A stretch of 64,000 nt of DNA. It comes from Morella rubra. Lineage: Eukaryota > Streptophyta > Magnoliopsida > Fagales > Myricaceae. Below the pieces are notes generated by a model. That model ran no database searches. It was not told the origin of the DNA and saw only the letters and a program-made list of their open reading frames with translations. The DNA lies in assembly GCA_003952965.2 (NCBI GenBank), contig CM025850.1, positions 1,036,378 to 1,100,377 of the forward strand, read 5' to 3'. Made by a program: the position numbers and the translations under genes. Every line of letters begins with the position of its first letter. Position 1 is the first letter of the stretch. This document shows positions 12,638-23,633 of the stretch, in pieces.

Positions 12638-12953
12638 GTAAATACACCTATAGTCCTTATGGTATAAGAAAGTTACAAATTAATACCTAAGGTAAAAAAA
12701 AATTAAAAATTAGTCCATCTAGTAAAGTTTCTGTTAAAAACACGTCTTTCTGTTTATCTCTATCTCTTTCACTAACGAATGCTAATATGTGCTACATGCA
12801 GCAGTAAATCTCGTAGTGCATTAGTATCTGTCATTGTGAAAGAAAAGACGAACGGAGAGAGTTTTTAAAGAAAACCTTAATTTAAACTTTTTTAACTTTC
12901 AGAGATTAATTTGTAACTTTCTTATATCACAGTGCCTATGAGTGCATTTATAC
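12638..12953. mobile_element. MITE with terminal inverted repeats of about 48 bp
   Basis: The left end reads gtaaatacacctatagtcct and continues through tatggtataagaaagttaca. The right end is its imperfect inverted copy, with the block agaaagttacaaattaat perfectly inverted. The element is about 316 bp, AT-rich and without a coding frame. A half-matching relative starts near 21605 (taaatacaccccgtgctcct). No target duplication could be fixed, so the superfamily is open. Confidence 0.6.
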
Positions 12954-15086
12954 TTAGTTTCTTAAAAATTTTTTTAAAAAACCAATTTTGAGAAAAAATA
13001 CTTAAAAAAATTATGAGGCACATCATTTATGTTTTAAGTGATATGTATCAAATTCATGATTGGAGCTCACCTGAATCATTAATTTTGAGAATAAAGTTTT
13101 CAGAGAAGGATTTTTTTAATAAAAATTATAAATTTAAAAATCTCTATAATTAATTTTATAATGAAGAATAATTTATTAAAAAGAATTAAAACTTAAAGTC
13201 GAATTGCGTATTTATCCTTAATGTTATTATTTTTCACTCCTCTATATTATCTTCCAAATATTTATAAAAATTCTTTGACCCAGATCCGAAATATTGGTGT
13301 GGACCAGAGTGTTTTATCCACAGTTTCCTTGACAATTGTGATGCACACATTTTTATGAACCTGTCTATTTGGTATTTTATAGTCCTTCGCCGATCGAGAT
13401 TCATATTCTATTGGCCAAAAAACATAATTGTTGGATTTCCGGCTTTCGAGATGGCGAAATCTCTTGGTCCTCCAGTCAACAAAGCGACGTAGGATATATG
13501 AAAAAGATCCTTCGATAAAGCTGCTTCCGCAAATTGAAAAGCCACAAAGCACTACGCGAAGGAAAAAGATTCGGTGCAAATTGTAATTACGTTATTTCTC
13601 CAAAGAATTTTAACCATTTAAAAATGAATTGATTTGATTAATCAAATCAAGTGAAATTAAATCAATTTTATCTCATCTAAATAAATAAGATATTATTAAA
13701 TTATAATATTAAATTTATTTTATCAAATATAATATTTTATAAAAACTTATAATAATTTTTTTAAAATTAAATTTTTTTAAATTAAAATTCTCTATAATTT
13801 CATATCCGAATTATACGAATTATACAATATAATTAAGAGAGAGATATATAACAATTAGACTTTACATCATTTAATACTGTTCGTATTTATTCATATAAAA
13901 TTTTAAACAGTATAAACTCTACAGTAAATTTACTATCGTGCTTATTTCTCTTCGAATTCTATCTTATAATTCGAATAAAAAATTACAAATTATCTCAATC
14001 TTTCTTACCTTACCTAAGTTCCTAAGGTCAAGTTAAACCCTATTTATCTCATCTTGTTTAACGAGATGGTCAAATCAAGCCTTAAATTTATTTTTTCAAT
14101 CCCTAATATGTGTTAATAATGTAGAACAATCTTATAATCAAAATCTTTTCTCTTTGCCGAGACGACTTGGTAAAAGACAAACTTGGTCTTCGGATCCTTA
14201 ACCTCGGGTCAGTGGCTAACCATTTAATGAGGTTGAGTTAAGCTATGGGTGGTTTATAAGCGGCAAGCTTTGGAGGCAGGGCAGCTCAAGTTGCTCTTGT
14301 TGGGGATACATTAGGTTAAAATGTATGGACAACCTTCGTCGGGAGTCAAACGCCATGTTTGATCAAGGAAACTCATCAAACAACCGAGGTGACCCTTTCT
14401 GTCTCTCTCTGTCTCTGTCTCTGTCTCTCTCGATACGCACAAACATCAAAGGAAGAAAAGGGAAATCGAGTCCGACGCCAACTTTTTTTGGGTCTCGATT
14501 TTTATTCTTTCTCCACTGCCCGGCACCCTTTCTTTGAGTCTGAAATCAGTTAGGTCGCGCTTACCTTGCTACTGGGTATACCCGTCTTAGAAACCACGAC
14601 CGTACTATGCGTGTCGTGGCGGAGAGAGTCTCAGTGATATTCGTTAACTTGATAGGATGCACTTACCTAGGGTTACTCTTTTTCTTGGAAGTTATTCATA
14701 TTCACCTTCTCTTGCTACTGATGAAATTGATATGACAAGGAAGACGTCGGCCTGAATTCAGGCAGTGTAATAGGCATCCAAACTCGCATCTAGGAGTACA
14801 ACTTTGTAAGAAATATAGGAACCCCTAAATTGGTATTTAGGATATTGGAGTTATTTTCTAGATGGGTTTATCAAATCCTGAAGGCAGCTGAAAATTGTTC
14901 TGCAAATTGTACTTAGAGGGCGTAGTCAGGTTATTAAACTGAATATCAATTCAAATTCTGTTGCTTTTCCTGTTTATACTTGGTTTAAAATGATTCAAGT
15001 GGCTAGATGTAGCTTTTTTTGAGGAAAAGTAGATATAGATCAATAGGTAGTTTTATTTTCTCATAATGCTTTGCTTAACAATGCAG
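12954..15086. other. intergenic, no gene identified
   Basis: 12960-14140 is very AT-rich. A minus-strand frame of 105 codons at 13262-13579 has no recognisable motif and no splice support. 14150-14700 is less AT-rich and contains a short CT/GT-rich microsatellite near 14398-14430. 14750-15080 leads into the PGG-domain remnant and may be its old intron: a good acceptor (caatgcag) sits at 15079-15086. Confidence 0.4.
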
Positions 15087-15350
15087 GAATTGAAGAGCCT
15101 TGTCCCTCCTATGTTTGAGAGAAGTTTCATCATGGATGGTTTGACTCCCAGACAAGTTTACATGGAATCGTGATGATTTTATCAGAAAGGGTGAAGAATG
15201 GATGAACAAAACAGCAACTTGTTGTACTAGGGTAGATGCTCTCATAGTTACTATTATGTTTGCAGCAGTCTTTATTGTTTTAGGTAGTAATGACTAAAAT
15301 ACAGACATGTCAATGTTCATTTCTTAGCATAACTTGATGCTAGGATACTC
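15087..15350 (+). pseudogene. decayed PGG-domain exon of an ankyrin-repeat/ACD6-type membrane protein
   Basis: After a normal-looking splice acceptor the sequence reads ELKSLVPPMFERSF and then GLTPRQVYMES. Shifted by one base it continues DDFIRKGEEWMNKTATCCTR and then VDALIVTIMFAAVFIVLGSND. This is the start of a PGG domain, the C-terminal membrane domain of plant ankyrin-repeat proteins such as ACD6, whose usual form runs GEEWMKxTAxSC...ALIxTVxFAAxFTVPGGN. There is one frameshift near 15170. A stop at 15295 stands where the family has Gln (ND-Q-NTG), and a further stop follows in the next 40 bases. The PGG triplet itself has become LGS. No ankyrin repeats were found upstream. This is a dead gene fragment. 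Confidence 0.7.
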
Positions 15351-15888
15351 CAAAGATATCAATATCAAAGTTGAGGAAGAAAACAGCGACAAGGAATCGA
15401 ATATCACAAAGACTATGACTATCTTTTCATTTTAAGAACATTGACAAGCTTGTATTTTGGTCGTTACCACCTGGAACAGTAAAGGTCGCAGCAAACATAA
15501 TGGTAATAATTAGAGCACTTACTACTGTACAAGAAGTTGCTGTGTTCTTCATCCATTCTTCTCCCTTTTTCATCAATCAATCACCTATTATTACATCTGT
15601 ATCCTCTTTGCTCGGCTATACATTTGTATCCTTTATCTGTTTGTTTTTGTCATTTCATTTAGCTACTTATTTCGTAATCGAATGGAATACATAAGAACTA
15701 AAACAAGTATAGCGGCCTTAATCAAAGCTGTGCGAAGAGGTGATTGGAATGTAAGGTCATTGCTGAGCAGTCGCTCTCATATAGTGGAAGAGCTGGTGGA
15801 CATAATGTGAGAAGAGTCCTGGCAATACAAGATGCTGACGGTGGATAGCTGCATGCATGATTGGAAATCAAAGAAGCAACGATTCGCC

Positions 15889-16026
15889 ACATTTGGCTTT
15901 TGCTCGCAACAGATATAAAACTTGTCCTCTTTGTATGCATTGTCTTCAACGTTGTCCACATTTGGCCTTTTCTTGCAACAAATGTATAACTTATCCGCCT
16001 TGTATGCATTGGTTTCATTGCTTAAG
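15889..16026. repeat. imperfect tandem repeat of about 69 bp, two units
   Basis: Units at about 15889-15957 and 15958-16026 share the order 'acatttggctttt-tgcaacaaatataaacttgtcc-ttgtatgcattg-cttcaa'. On the minus strand both are open and encode a repeated NAYKxDKxYICCxxxPNV peptide inside a 94-codon frame. It could be a remnant of a repeat-containing exon. No family was recognised. Confidence 0.5.
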
Positions 16027-16285
16027 GCATCCTTGAGCGGACATGATCCCGATAGCTGCAACCGTTTTCTCTATCCAACATGGAGCATCTGTAGTATTTC
16101 AGACCCTTGTTGGGATCTGTCTGTTTTTCTTATGGGCTCTCCATTTAAGTTTCTGCAATGATCCTGTGTAAGGACAGCTTTTGGCTAATATGATTATATA
16201 GGAAGACATGCCATATCAACTACCTTTATATGTTAAACGCTGACCGCTGTGCAGAATTGCAAATTATGTATATTTTCCTCCGTTG

Positions 16286-16670
16286 TACATGCAATATCAG
16301 TGTTCTAGATGCAAGTTCCTATGGCCAAAATAACACAAAGGCGCAATTAGATGTTCGAAACCCTTCACTGCTTCAAAAATATATTGCAGATTAATACTTG
16401 CACGAATCCTGACATCTTAACGGGCTGCCAAACCCACAAACAAAAATGAATTACAGATATGGAAAAAGAGCCGCTGCTATCTAATGAAAATTCACCAATC
16501 TGGCTTGGGGGACAAATTCAATCAATAGGGATCAAAGAATTAGTTCATGTGGACTGTGTTAACCTAGACCCACCCTGGAACATCGAAGTTACATCTGCGC
16601 CATATTGCAATGCCGATGCAGCCGACATGTTTATGCTAAAAGCATGTCCAGGATTCATCCATATGCGCCA
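16286..16670 (+). repeat. segment duplicated (diverged, internally deleted) at 34482-34754
   Basis: This stretch shares ordered blocks with 34482-34754 in the same orientation: tacatgcaa, tagatgcaagtt, accaatctggcttggg, caaattcaatcaa, gacccaccc, gatgcagcc and gcatgtcca. The second copy has lost several internal pieces. A 98-codon frame at 16459-16755 is open here but not in the other copy. The identity of the source is unknown. Confidence 0.6.
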
Positions 16671-16970
16671 GATAAGCAAGTTTGTCTCGGAACCTCATCC
16701 AAAACCTTTGAAGGAGCTAGCCAGTATTGGCTTCCCAATTAAAGTCACCGTATGAATTCAAAAACTGCTCCAAATGGCAAAACCTTTGACATTGTCATAC
16801 TCCATAAAGACTAAAGCAGCCCTGGGTTCTTCTTAAAGTTGTATCACCATTGCTCCTACGCAGGCGGGAAAAGTGGCTAAAAATTGTAACTGTACAAACC
16901 CCACTCCCTTATGGTTTGGCCACATTGAATAACGAGAAAGAAATGATTATCATCGACACCATCCTCAAGT

Positions 16971-19630
16971 TCAAACTGATTCGTGCTGGCTTGCTGCAAT
17001 ATCATCCTGCGAGGACTATAACGTTGAAAATAAGTAGCACATTCCCCTTCAATGCGGATGAATACATGTATACATATGTGATAACACAAATAACAACATT
17101 GAAATACTTCTACATATTGGTTATATCAGTATAGCACATTGGCAATGAAAAGAACACATTAACAGATACTTACGTCAACAACCTGAAATGATCTGCCTGC
17201 AGATGGCTTCAACTGAGAAGCTTCGGCAGCAGAAGTAGTACTATTGAAACCAATGCCACAATTTTGACCCTAAAGACAGTTGACAGGAAGGTTTTCGAAA
17301 AGATATACAATCATTAGTATCTTCGTATACATAAGAAATGAGAATGTAGTGGTTGAAGTAACTGAACACGTGGAATACCCCAACTGAAATCACTCAACTA
17401 AGTCTCAATTCCAATATATTGGAACTAGCTTATAAACATAGGAAACAACACAGCATTCCAAGATAATGTTCATATAATTTACATCATTGCAGAAAATAGC
17501 TCGGAAACTCAAATTGAAAGATTTTAACCTAGAACAAAACAGAGAGAGTGCAGAGAGATTTCAAAGCTAGGATAATGGCAGTGTTCCTCCAAGACTCAAC
17601 AACCAAAAAAAAAAAAACTCATTAGCCAACAGCCTTATGCGTAAATTTATAAATGTAAAGATTTTAACGTAGAACAAAACAGAGAGAGTGCAGAGAGATT
17701 TCAAAGCTAGGATAATGGCAGTGTTCCTCCAAGACTCAACAACCAAGAAAAAAAAAACTCATTAGCCAACAGCCTTATGCATAAATTTATCTCAACTTTA
17801 CATGGTGGTAAAAACAACTGGAAAAGGGCAAACCATGTTAAAAACTATAAAGAACAGTTGTTTATGAATTTCTAGAGAATTTTTGACGGTTTCATCAGAG
17901 TTAATTCACTTCCATCCCAAGTGCACTGCCAGCAACGAGTGGGTCAACTCTAAGGCATGAATGCCATGGTAATGAATACTAAAGAGCTCTAAGTCAATAC
18001 GTTTCTTTCATTACCAGCCTACCCAACCAGTTGGAATAAATGCTTCAGTGTGCCAATTACTACAGTTTTCACCGACAATATTAGCACCCTCCAAATAAGG
18101 TGGAGAAGCAAAACAACAAGAAGAAATCATTAGACAGAATAAGTATTACGCAGAAATTAACAATATCCTATCTATATTCAAGACTGCATCTCTAAAATTA
18201 TTTTTCTAAAAAAATTAAAAGAACGTAATATGGGTCAATGGATTTATGGTAATGCAAGAATAAAAGGCATTTATATCTCGCCCCTTGTTTTATCGTTTTT
18301 CAAACAGTTCTAGACTATTCTATCATTTATTTCTTTAAGTTATAAGTCACTCAGACAAGTTATTAATCAACTTATATGCCAGATACCCTGCAACCGGTAA
18401 ATAACAATTCCAAATGCCAGCTCTGCATAAAAATTCCTATCTACGAAGGCTAACAAAATCTCAATGCACATAAATACACATACTAACATATAAGGCAGAA
18501 ACAAAAATCTACTGAATAAAGTTACAGACAAACACAAATTTTGTCCAAGAAAACTCAGATAGGGATTCGATTGAATGAAAGGGAAGAATAAAATACCCCA
18601 TAGGAACATCTACTGTCTTGACTATCAAAGAGAGATGAGTAGTAAGCAGGGTCATAGATTGAGCCCCCTAAAATTTCATCAGAATCTGAGCATTGTCGGA
18701 CTACAGCAGGAGTTGCAGGATTCAGAAAACTAGTTCTTAAATCAAAATCTGCTTCGCGAGGAACTGCACTATCAACATATGGAACACCCAACCTGTAAAT
18801 CTGAATCCATAGCAATGAGGACAATAACCTTACAGTAAACCCAACGATCTGCATTGCCAGCGCGAGTTTCACAGAAAATATGAAGAATGCTCCATAATCA
18901 GCAGAAGAAATGCTCCTGCATACATAAACCGTTTTCTGTCAAGTAAAAGATTAGAACAGCCATCAAGTACATCACAATCCACATGCACATAGATCATGTA
19001 AACACAAGATACACAGGTGATCAATTTTAGAACTACCATATTAGCAACTCAAAAAATTCACAGTAGAAAATTATTTTCCAAGCAGATTCTGCGCTGCTGT
19101 GTGAAGATATAGGCTGAAATTTTCTTAGTTCGCCAAACATTTCCTTTGCATTTGAAATAAATAACACCATATGTAAGATGCCCAATGTGTGAAAAAATGA
19201 AAATGAAAGGGGGACTTACCAAATCTCACGAGAGAAGAGGATGAACCAGGAGATATCGAGCAAGATAGCGAAGAAGAGGAGAACTGCATAGGTGCGCCCA
19301 AGGCTCTGACTGCTACTCTCTATGGCCACAAGTGCGAATAATGCAATGGCCAGATTTATCAGCAACACCCCGTTGTACAATGCCCCCAGCGATCCAATCA
19401 ATGCGCAACCAATCTATTTATTATTTGATTTTGTTTAACAAAGAACCCTAGTGAATTACAGTTTCTAAAGGTGTAGTATTTAGAAAATGAAAGTGTAGAA
19501 TGTTTTTAAAAAAAAACAGAGAACAAGGAGTAACCTGAATGTAGAGGAGGAGGATGGCGAAAGATTGAAGCTGATTGTAATCGCGAAGCCAAGGCTGTAT
19601 TCGATCCCTCAATGACGAACAAAGCATCAT
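16971..19630 (-). CDS. multi-pass membrane protein, AGTRAP-like (uncertain family)
   Basis: Five minus-strand exons join in frame with GT-AG borders: 19535-19630, 19220-19413, 18597-18915, 17174-17269 and 16971-17006, giving 246 aa. Four hydrophobic stretches fall at about residues 22-42, 46-64, 73-93 and 105-127 (for example YNGVLLINLAIALFALVAIE and AVLLFFAILLDISWFILF). A hydrophilic tail follows (EILGGSIYDPAYYSSLF, then EASQLKPSAGRSFQVVDDD), probably on one side of the membrane. The size and three-to-four helix plan recall proteins annotated in plants as type-1 angiotensin II receptor-associated-like, but I offer that name with little confidence; the function is unknown. The start is the first ATG of two in tandem. 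The last exon codes only 11 residues (DDIAASQHESV). The third intron carries a 140-bp tandem duplication. It looks intact. Confidence 0.8.
17519..17790. repeat. 140-bp tandem duplication inside an intron
   Basis: Two near-identical units with a period of 140 bases start at 17519 and 17659. Each opens agattttaac and runs through gagagagtgcagagag and gcaactcaacaacc-like sequence to cttatgcntaaatttat. Only a handful of bases differ, so the event is recent. It lies in the intron between exons 3 and 4 of the minus-strand membrane-protein gene. Confidence 0.85.
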
Positions 19631-19867
19631 AAGCAACCCCAACCCCCTTCAAATTGCTATTTCCAATTCAAGCTCCAAATGAATTATATACTTAAAAGAA
19701 TTCAGTCCGAAATGTTTATTTTGGCGGGACTACATTGAAGAGGCACAGGAAGAACAAGAAGAAGAAGATGTATATTCTTTCCCTGCACAAACAATTTATA
19801 GAAAAAAAAAAAAAAAAAAAGATCAGCACAGTAAGTCTATCATCCACAAAAAACTAAAATTATTCTG

Positions 19868-19889
19868 AATATATATATATAATATATAT

Positions 19890-19929
<40 letters not shown>

Positions 19930-19990
19930 TGTCTTTATATATTAGTATTATTATTATTATTATTAGTATTATTATATATATGTATGTATG
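19868..19990. repeat. compound AT / ATT / TATG microsatellite
   Basis: (AT)n runs with short interruptions (19868-19923) are followed by tattattattattatt (19943-19972) and tatgtatgt near 19980. It lies about 240 bases upstream of the start codon of the minus-strand membrane-protein gene. Confidence 0.85.
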
Positions 19991-19999
19991 TCCATTAAA

Positions 20000-22642
20000 A
20001 TATATTGATTGATAAATCTAAACCACTAATTATGTCTACAGAGCATGCTCCCTCCTTTTGACTGGGAAAACTCCTACCAAAACAGTAAGTGGCAGAAAGT
20101 TATAGTAGAAGAGAAAAATGGTCCATTTACACCCAACTAAAAAAAAGTTGCCACTAAGCAGTTGCAGCAACCACTAGTCTAGATTCAATGTGAGCTAATC
20201 ACACAAGAAGATGGCCACAAGCCCACCAAAATCATAAGCCAAAGGTGCAAGACAGTTTTTTAGCTTCTACTCTTGTCTTTCCTATTTCTTTAACGTTGAT
20301 TTGGTAGATTAGGGCCCTCATATATCATATAACCCTGAGCTAAATCGTCATTCTTCAAGGGAAATAATTTGTATTCTTTTATGTTCAAAAGCGACATGGA
20401 AAAAGAAAACAAACAGAGTTACGTGATTTTTAGCTGTCTGCTCATGTCATGAAAGGGGATAAGATGAGTGGTATATGCATGGATTAGATTTGCAGATGTT
20501 CTTTGCATCTTTAGTGGCCACTGAAGACAACGTTGTTTGGTATCCCCCCAAAAGAAGAAAGAAACAACAGGGAGCTACCTTATGAAAATTCTCAAAACGT
20601 TGGATGATTCCATTATTGAAAAAGGGTCTTAAACACCCGAAAGAAGTGCAGAAACACATTTGGAAAACGAAAAGAACAAAAAAAGGGGAGATGTTGTGGA
20701 CATTTGCTCTTACCAAGGCCCGATGGAACAGATAAGACGGACAAGAGGAACAACACCTACAGCCGAGCAGGTCCGAAAATTCAAAAGAAAATTGTATTCT
20801 TTTTCTCACGAGCTTTTTGGGAATTCGAATCTCAGAGGAAAGAACGGCGTTTACATTTGATTGCAAATAAATAACAAAACAAAACGAAGAACGTTAGGTG
20901 AGAGATATTCAACCCAAATCAGACAAGAGATCAGAAGGATCTGGGACCATCTAATTCATTCGATATTTATCCAAATTCACCAAAGAAAAAAGAAGAAGCC
21001 ATTTTACCGAGAGAAGAACATGTTTGACAGGCATACTGAAAGAATTAAACTTCGAGACAAGATTTTCACGAATCATAAATTCATATTCAAGAAGTCAAGA
21101 GAGAATGTTTTACCCCACTCTAAAGCACCACAAACTTCCCCTTCTCTTCCCTTTAGAACCTGTGGCTCCGCCCTCTGTTTGTTACAACTTTATCAGATCA
21201 AAGCCCAGGAATTAAAGGCTAATTACATGAGAGTAAGACAACTAATTTCGACGAAAGAATGCAACTAACTAAAAGCCTCAGAGCATGTACCAGCCGAGAA
21301 GAATGCCAGTGAGAGACGGGGAGAATCAAAAGCAGGGGGGCGAATAGCGTGGTCGAGCTCTTCTTGGAGAGGATTCGAATGTAATTAGGGGTTTTCCGGT
21401 GGACTTTTAGAGGAAAGCGAATTGCTCTTACGTTACAAGTTAAGCACTCACAGGTTAAGTTGTTCGGCCGTTCACAGCACGAACTGGAGTGCTATGAACC
21501 GACGACACGAGAGGAATAAAGAGGCGGAGAGCAGTGCACTATCCGCCCGATCCGAATATCCCACACTACATAGACCCGACACGAAAACTATTAAATTAAA
21601 GGTTAAATACACCCCGTGCTCCTATGGTATTACTAAGTTGCAGATATGATCATCTGCTAACGAAAATTGTTTTCCTACCCGGGGTAAGATTTATGTTAAC
21701 AAAATAACCTTCCGTCTGTCTCCATTTAAAAAATTAACATGAATTGCTAACGTGGCAAACAGAGTCCACTTGTGCTCGAATCACAGTGCACCGCGTATCA
21801 ATGGACCCTACCTTTGCCACGCATGAAAATCCAGTCAGAGATGACGTCACCCACTCAAGCCATGTGGATGCCATATAGACAAAAAAGAAAAAAAAAAATA
21901 AACAACTTAAGTGGATAAGCTGAACGGTGTCGTTTAAGGCATTCTCGTTCAGCTCATCCCCTTCCCCCATTCAATTTATCCACTTAAGTTGGAAATAAGC
22001 TTAAAAGGTGAATGTAGGCGGAGTTACCAAACCACTGAAAAATCTCATATTTACTTTTCTCTAATCTTACTCTTTACGTTTAATATTTATATTCGCTTGT
22101 GATATTATTGTATATTATATGTACTAAGATAGTTATTACATTTGTTTTGTAGCAAATACGAATTTGGAGAATTTTTTTTTAAAATTTTGAAACTCAATTC
22201 ACTTCCTTATTGAATTACTTTAATTATAGAACTTACATCTTGACCAGAGTAGCTCAAGACATATTGGCCATCTCCATCATTACCTTCGCTTCTGAGTCAA
22301 CACTTAGTACTAGTGGTGGGATTATTGTTGAAGTTCATTCTCCATCAACAGTGAATGCTTTATATCTGTCCAAAATTGTATAAGGTCAAAGCCTATGTTT
22401 CATAAAGTGGAGGAGTTTGATGATTTTGAGAGCTACAAGCTTGATGTAGGTAACTTTCTCATTTATGTTAATTGTTAAATTTACTTGTTTTAGTTTCACA
22501 AATAAATTGACAATTGACAATAAATTTATTTTCTCGTTATTTTTTTGAAGAATTAGAGGAGGATCCAATGGCGATACTTACTACTTTTTAATTTATTTAG
22601 CTTTAATTATTTTTAAGAGAAAATACACTTTGTACTCTTAGA
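20000..22642. other. intergenic, no gene assembled
   Basis: The longest frame (minus, 20447-20866, 139 codons) is rich in Cys and Phe, lacks a recognisable motif and overlaps other frames, so it is not called. 20650-21450 is less AT-rich and in the minus direction looks like leader or intron sequence; it may belong to a non-coding first exon of the membrane-protein gene, but I cannot prove it. Near 21605-21720 is a half relative of the 12638-12953 MITE. 22000-22640 is AT-rich. Confidence 0.4.
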
Positions 22643-22812
22643 GGTTGTTCGGTTGTGGTATTTTTGAGAATTTTTTGTTTTTAGTTTTAGTGATGTTAAC
22701 TTTATTGGTATGCGTGTTTTAATTTTATAGTGTTAAGAATGATGTTTGTTTAGAATATTTGTATTCTCAGAATTCAAAAAAATCCTGAGGATTTTTTTTA
22801 ACCGAACAGACT
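22643..22812. mobile_element. small MITE-like element nested in another repeat
   Basis: The ends gttgttcggtt (left) and aaccgaacagac (right) are inverted copies, with AT-rich stretches inside that also pair (tttttgagaatttttt / aaaaaaatcctgagg). The DNA on both sides (agaaaatacactttgtactc before; actttgcactctaactttc after) resembles the interior of the MITE family at 1064-1441, so this small element appears to have landed inside an older one. Confidence 0.45.
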
Positions 22813-23299
22813 CCTAACTATAAGAATATTGACACTTTGCACTCTAACTTTCAATTTTGTGATAATTGAGCTCATAAAATTTTAATATTCGTCAATCTGC
22901 ACTCCACAAGCCAATTGACCGTTAAATGTGACGATAACTCTATCACGTGTTGTCTACGTGATTAACCCTGCATGTTAATATAAAAAAGTGGAAAAACAAA
23001 TATAAAAGAAGCTGAAAGATCGAAAGGAAGATATGCAACTTTTATGAGTGAATTAGAAATATTGAAGTAGAGGAAAAAGTTGATTGAACTATCCAATGAC
23101 TCATTCCCTTCAGGTGGGAAAAACTGTGATTATGGTGTGTAGACACAAAATTCAGAACTAAGAATTTTTCGAGAGGGCTATCACGATTCATCAGTCTCAA
23201 ATGCTTACCGGAGGGAAAGTATTGTTTGTTTGTTTTTCTTCTAAATAATAAAGGGAAAGTATTGATTTTGATGATTGGATATTCCTAACAGTGGTAATC

Positions 23300-23460
23300 C
23301 TAAAAGGGGTATTTTTTTTTTTTGATACAAAACGAAAAGCATTGCCATTAAACTAAAATAGAAAAAGTCTACAATTTGAGGGGGGTCGAAACCCAAAGGG
23401 GGTATTTTATCCCGACTTGTGCTGGATCTTGCCCCATTATTTGCCAGTGGGCACAAAAGA
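23300..23460 (-). repeat. possible 3' tail of a LINE (minus strand)
   Basis: Read in reverse, the sequence runs 'gggtttcgacccccctc...ttcgttttgtatc' into an A-run (the T-run at 23311-23322). That is the usual look of a plant L1 3' end. Only about 150 bases remain and no coding part is present. Confidence 0.3.
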
Positions 23461-23516
23461 AAAAGAAAATCGGCATAATTAATTATATGAAAAGAAATAG
23501 AAGAACCTGACAGGCC

Positions 23517-23633
23517 ATGGTTTTTGTTCCCTCTCCTCTGTTTCCGTTCTTACTTGTGCTCGACGCCTTCGCACACTCTCGCTCCAGAGGCTTTGGTCAG
23601 TCGCCGCCTCCCGCCTACCAGAGCTCATCCTAA
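23517..23633 (+). other. 38-codon open frame in or just upstream of the COX11 leader
   Basis: An ATG at 23517 opens a short frame (MVFVPSPLFPFLLVLDAFAH and on, ending QSSS) in the GC-richer leader region upstream of the first COX11 intron (donor near 23706). If transcription starts before it, it would be an upstream ORF. If not, it is chance. Confidence 0.25.

Noticed and set aside
13262-13579. 105-codon minus frame
   Set aside because: No recognisable family, isolated in very AT-rich DNA, no partner exons.
16459-16755. 98-codon plus frame as a gene
   Set aside because: The related copy at 34.5 kb does not keep the frame and no splice signals fit, so it is treated as part of a repeat.
18796-18810. 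Extra splice site (acag|gttggg) inside exon 3 of the membrane-protein gene
   Set aside because: The frame is open across it (WIQIYRLGVPYV) and no matching intron is needed.
20447-20866. 139-codon minus-strand frame
   Set aside because: Cys/Phe-rich low-complexity product with no motif, no splice support and no start context; probably antisense chance in a leader or intron region.
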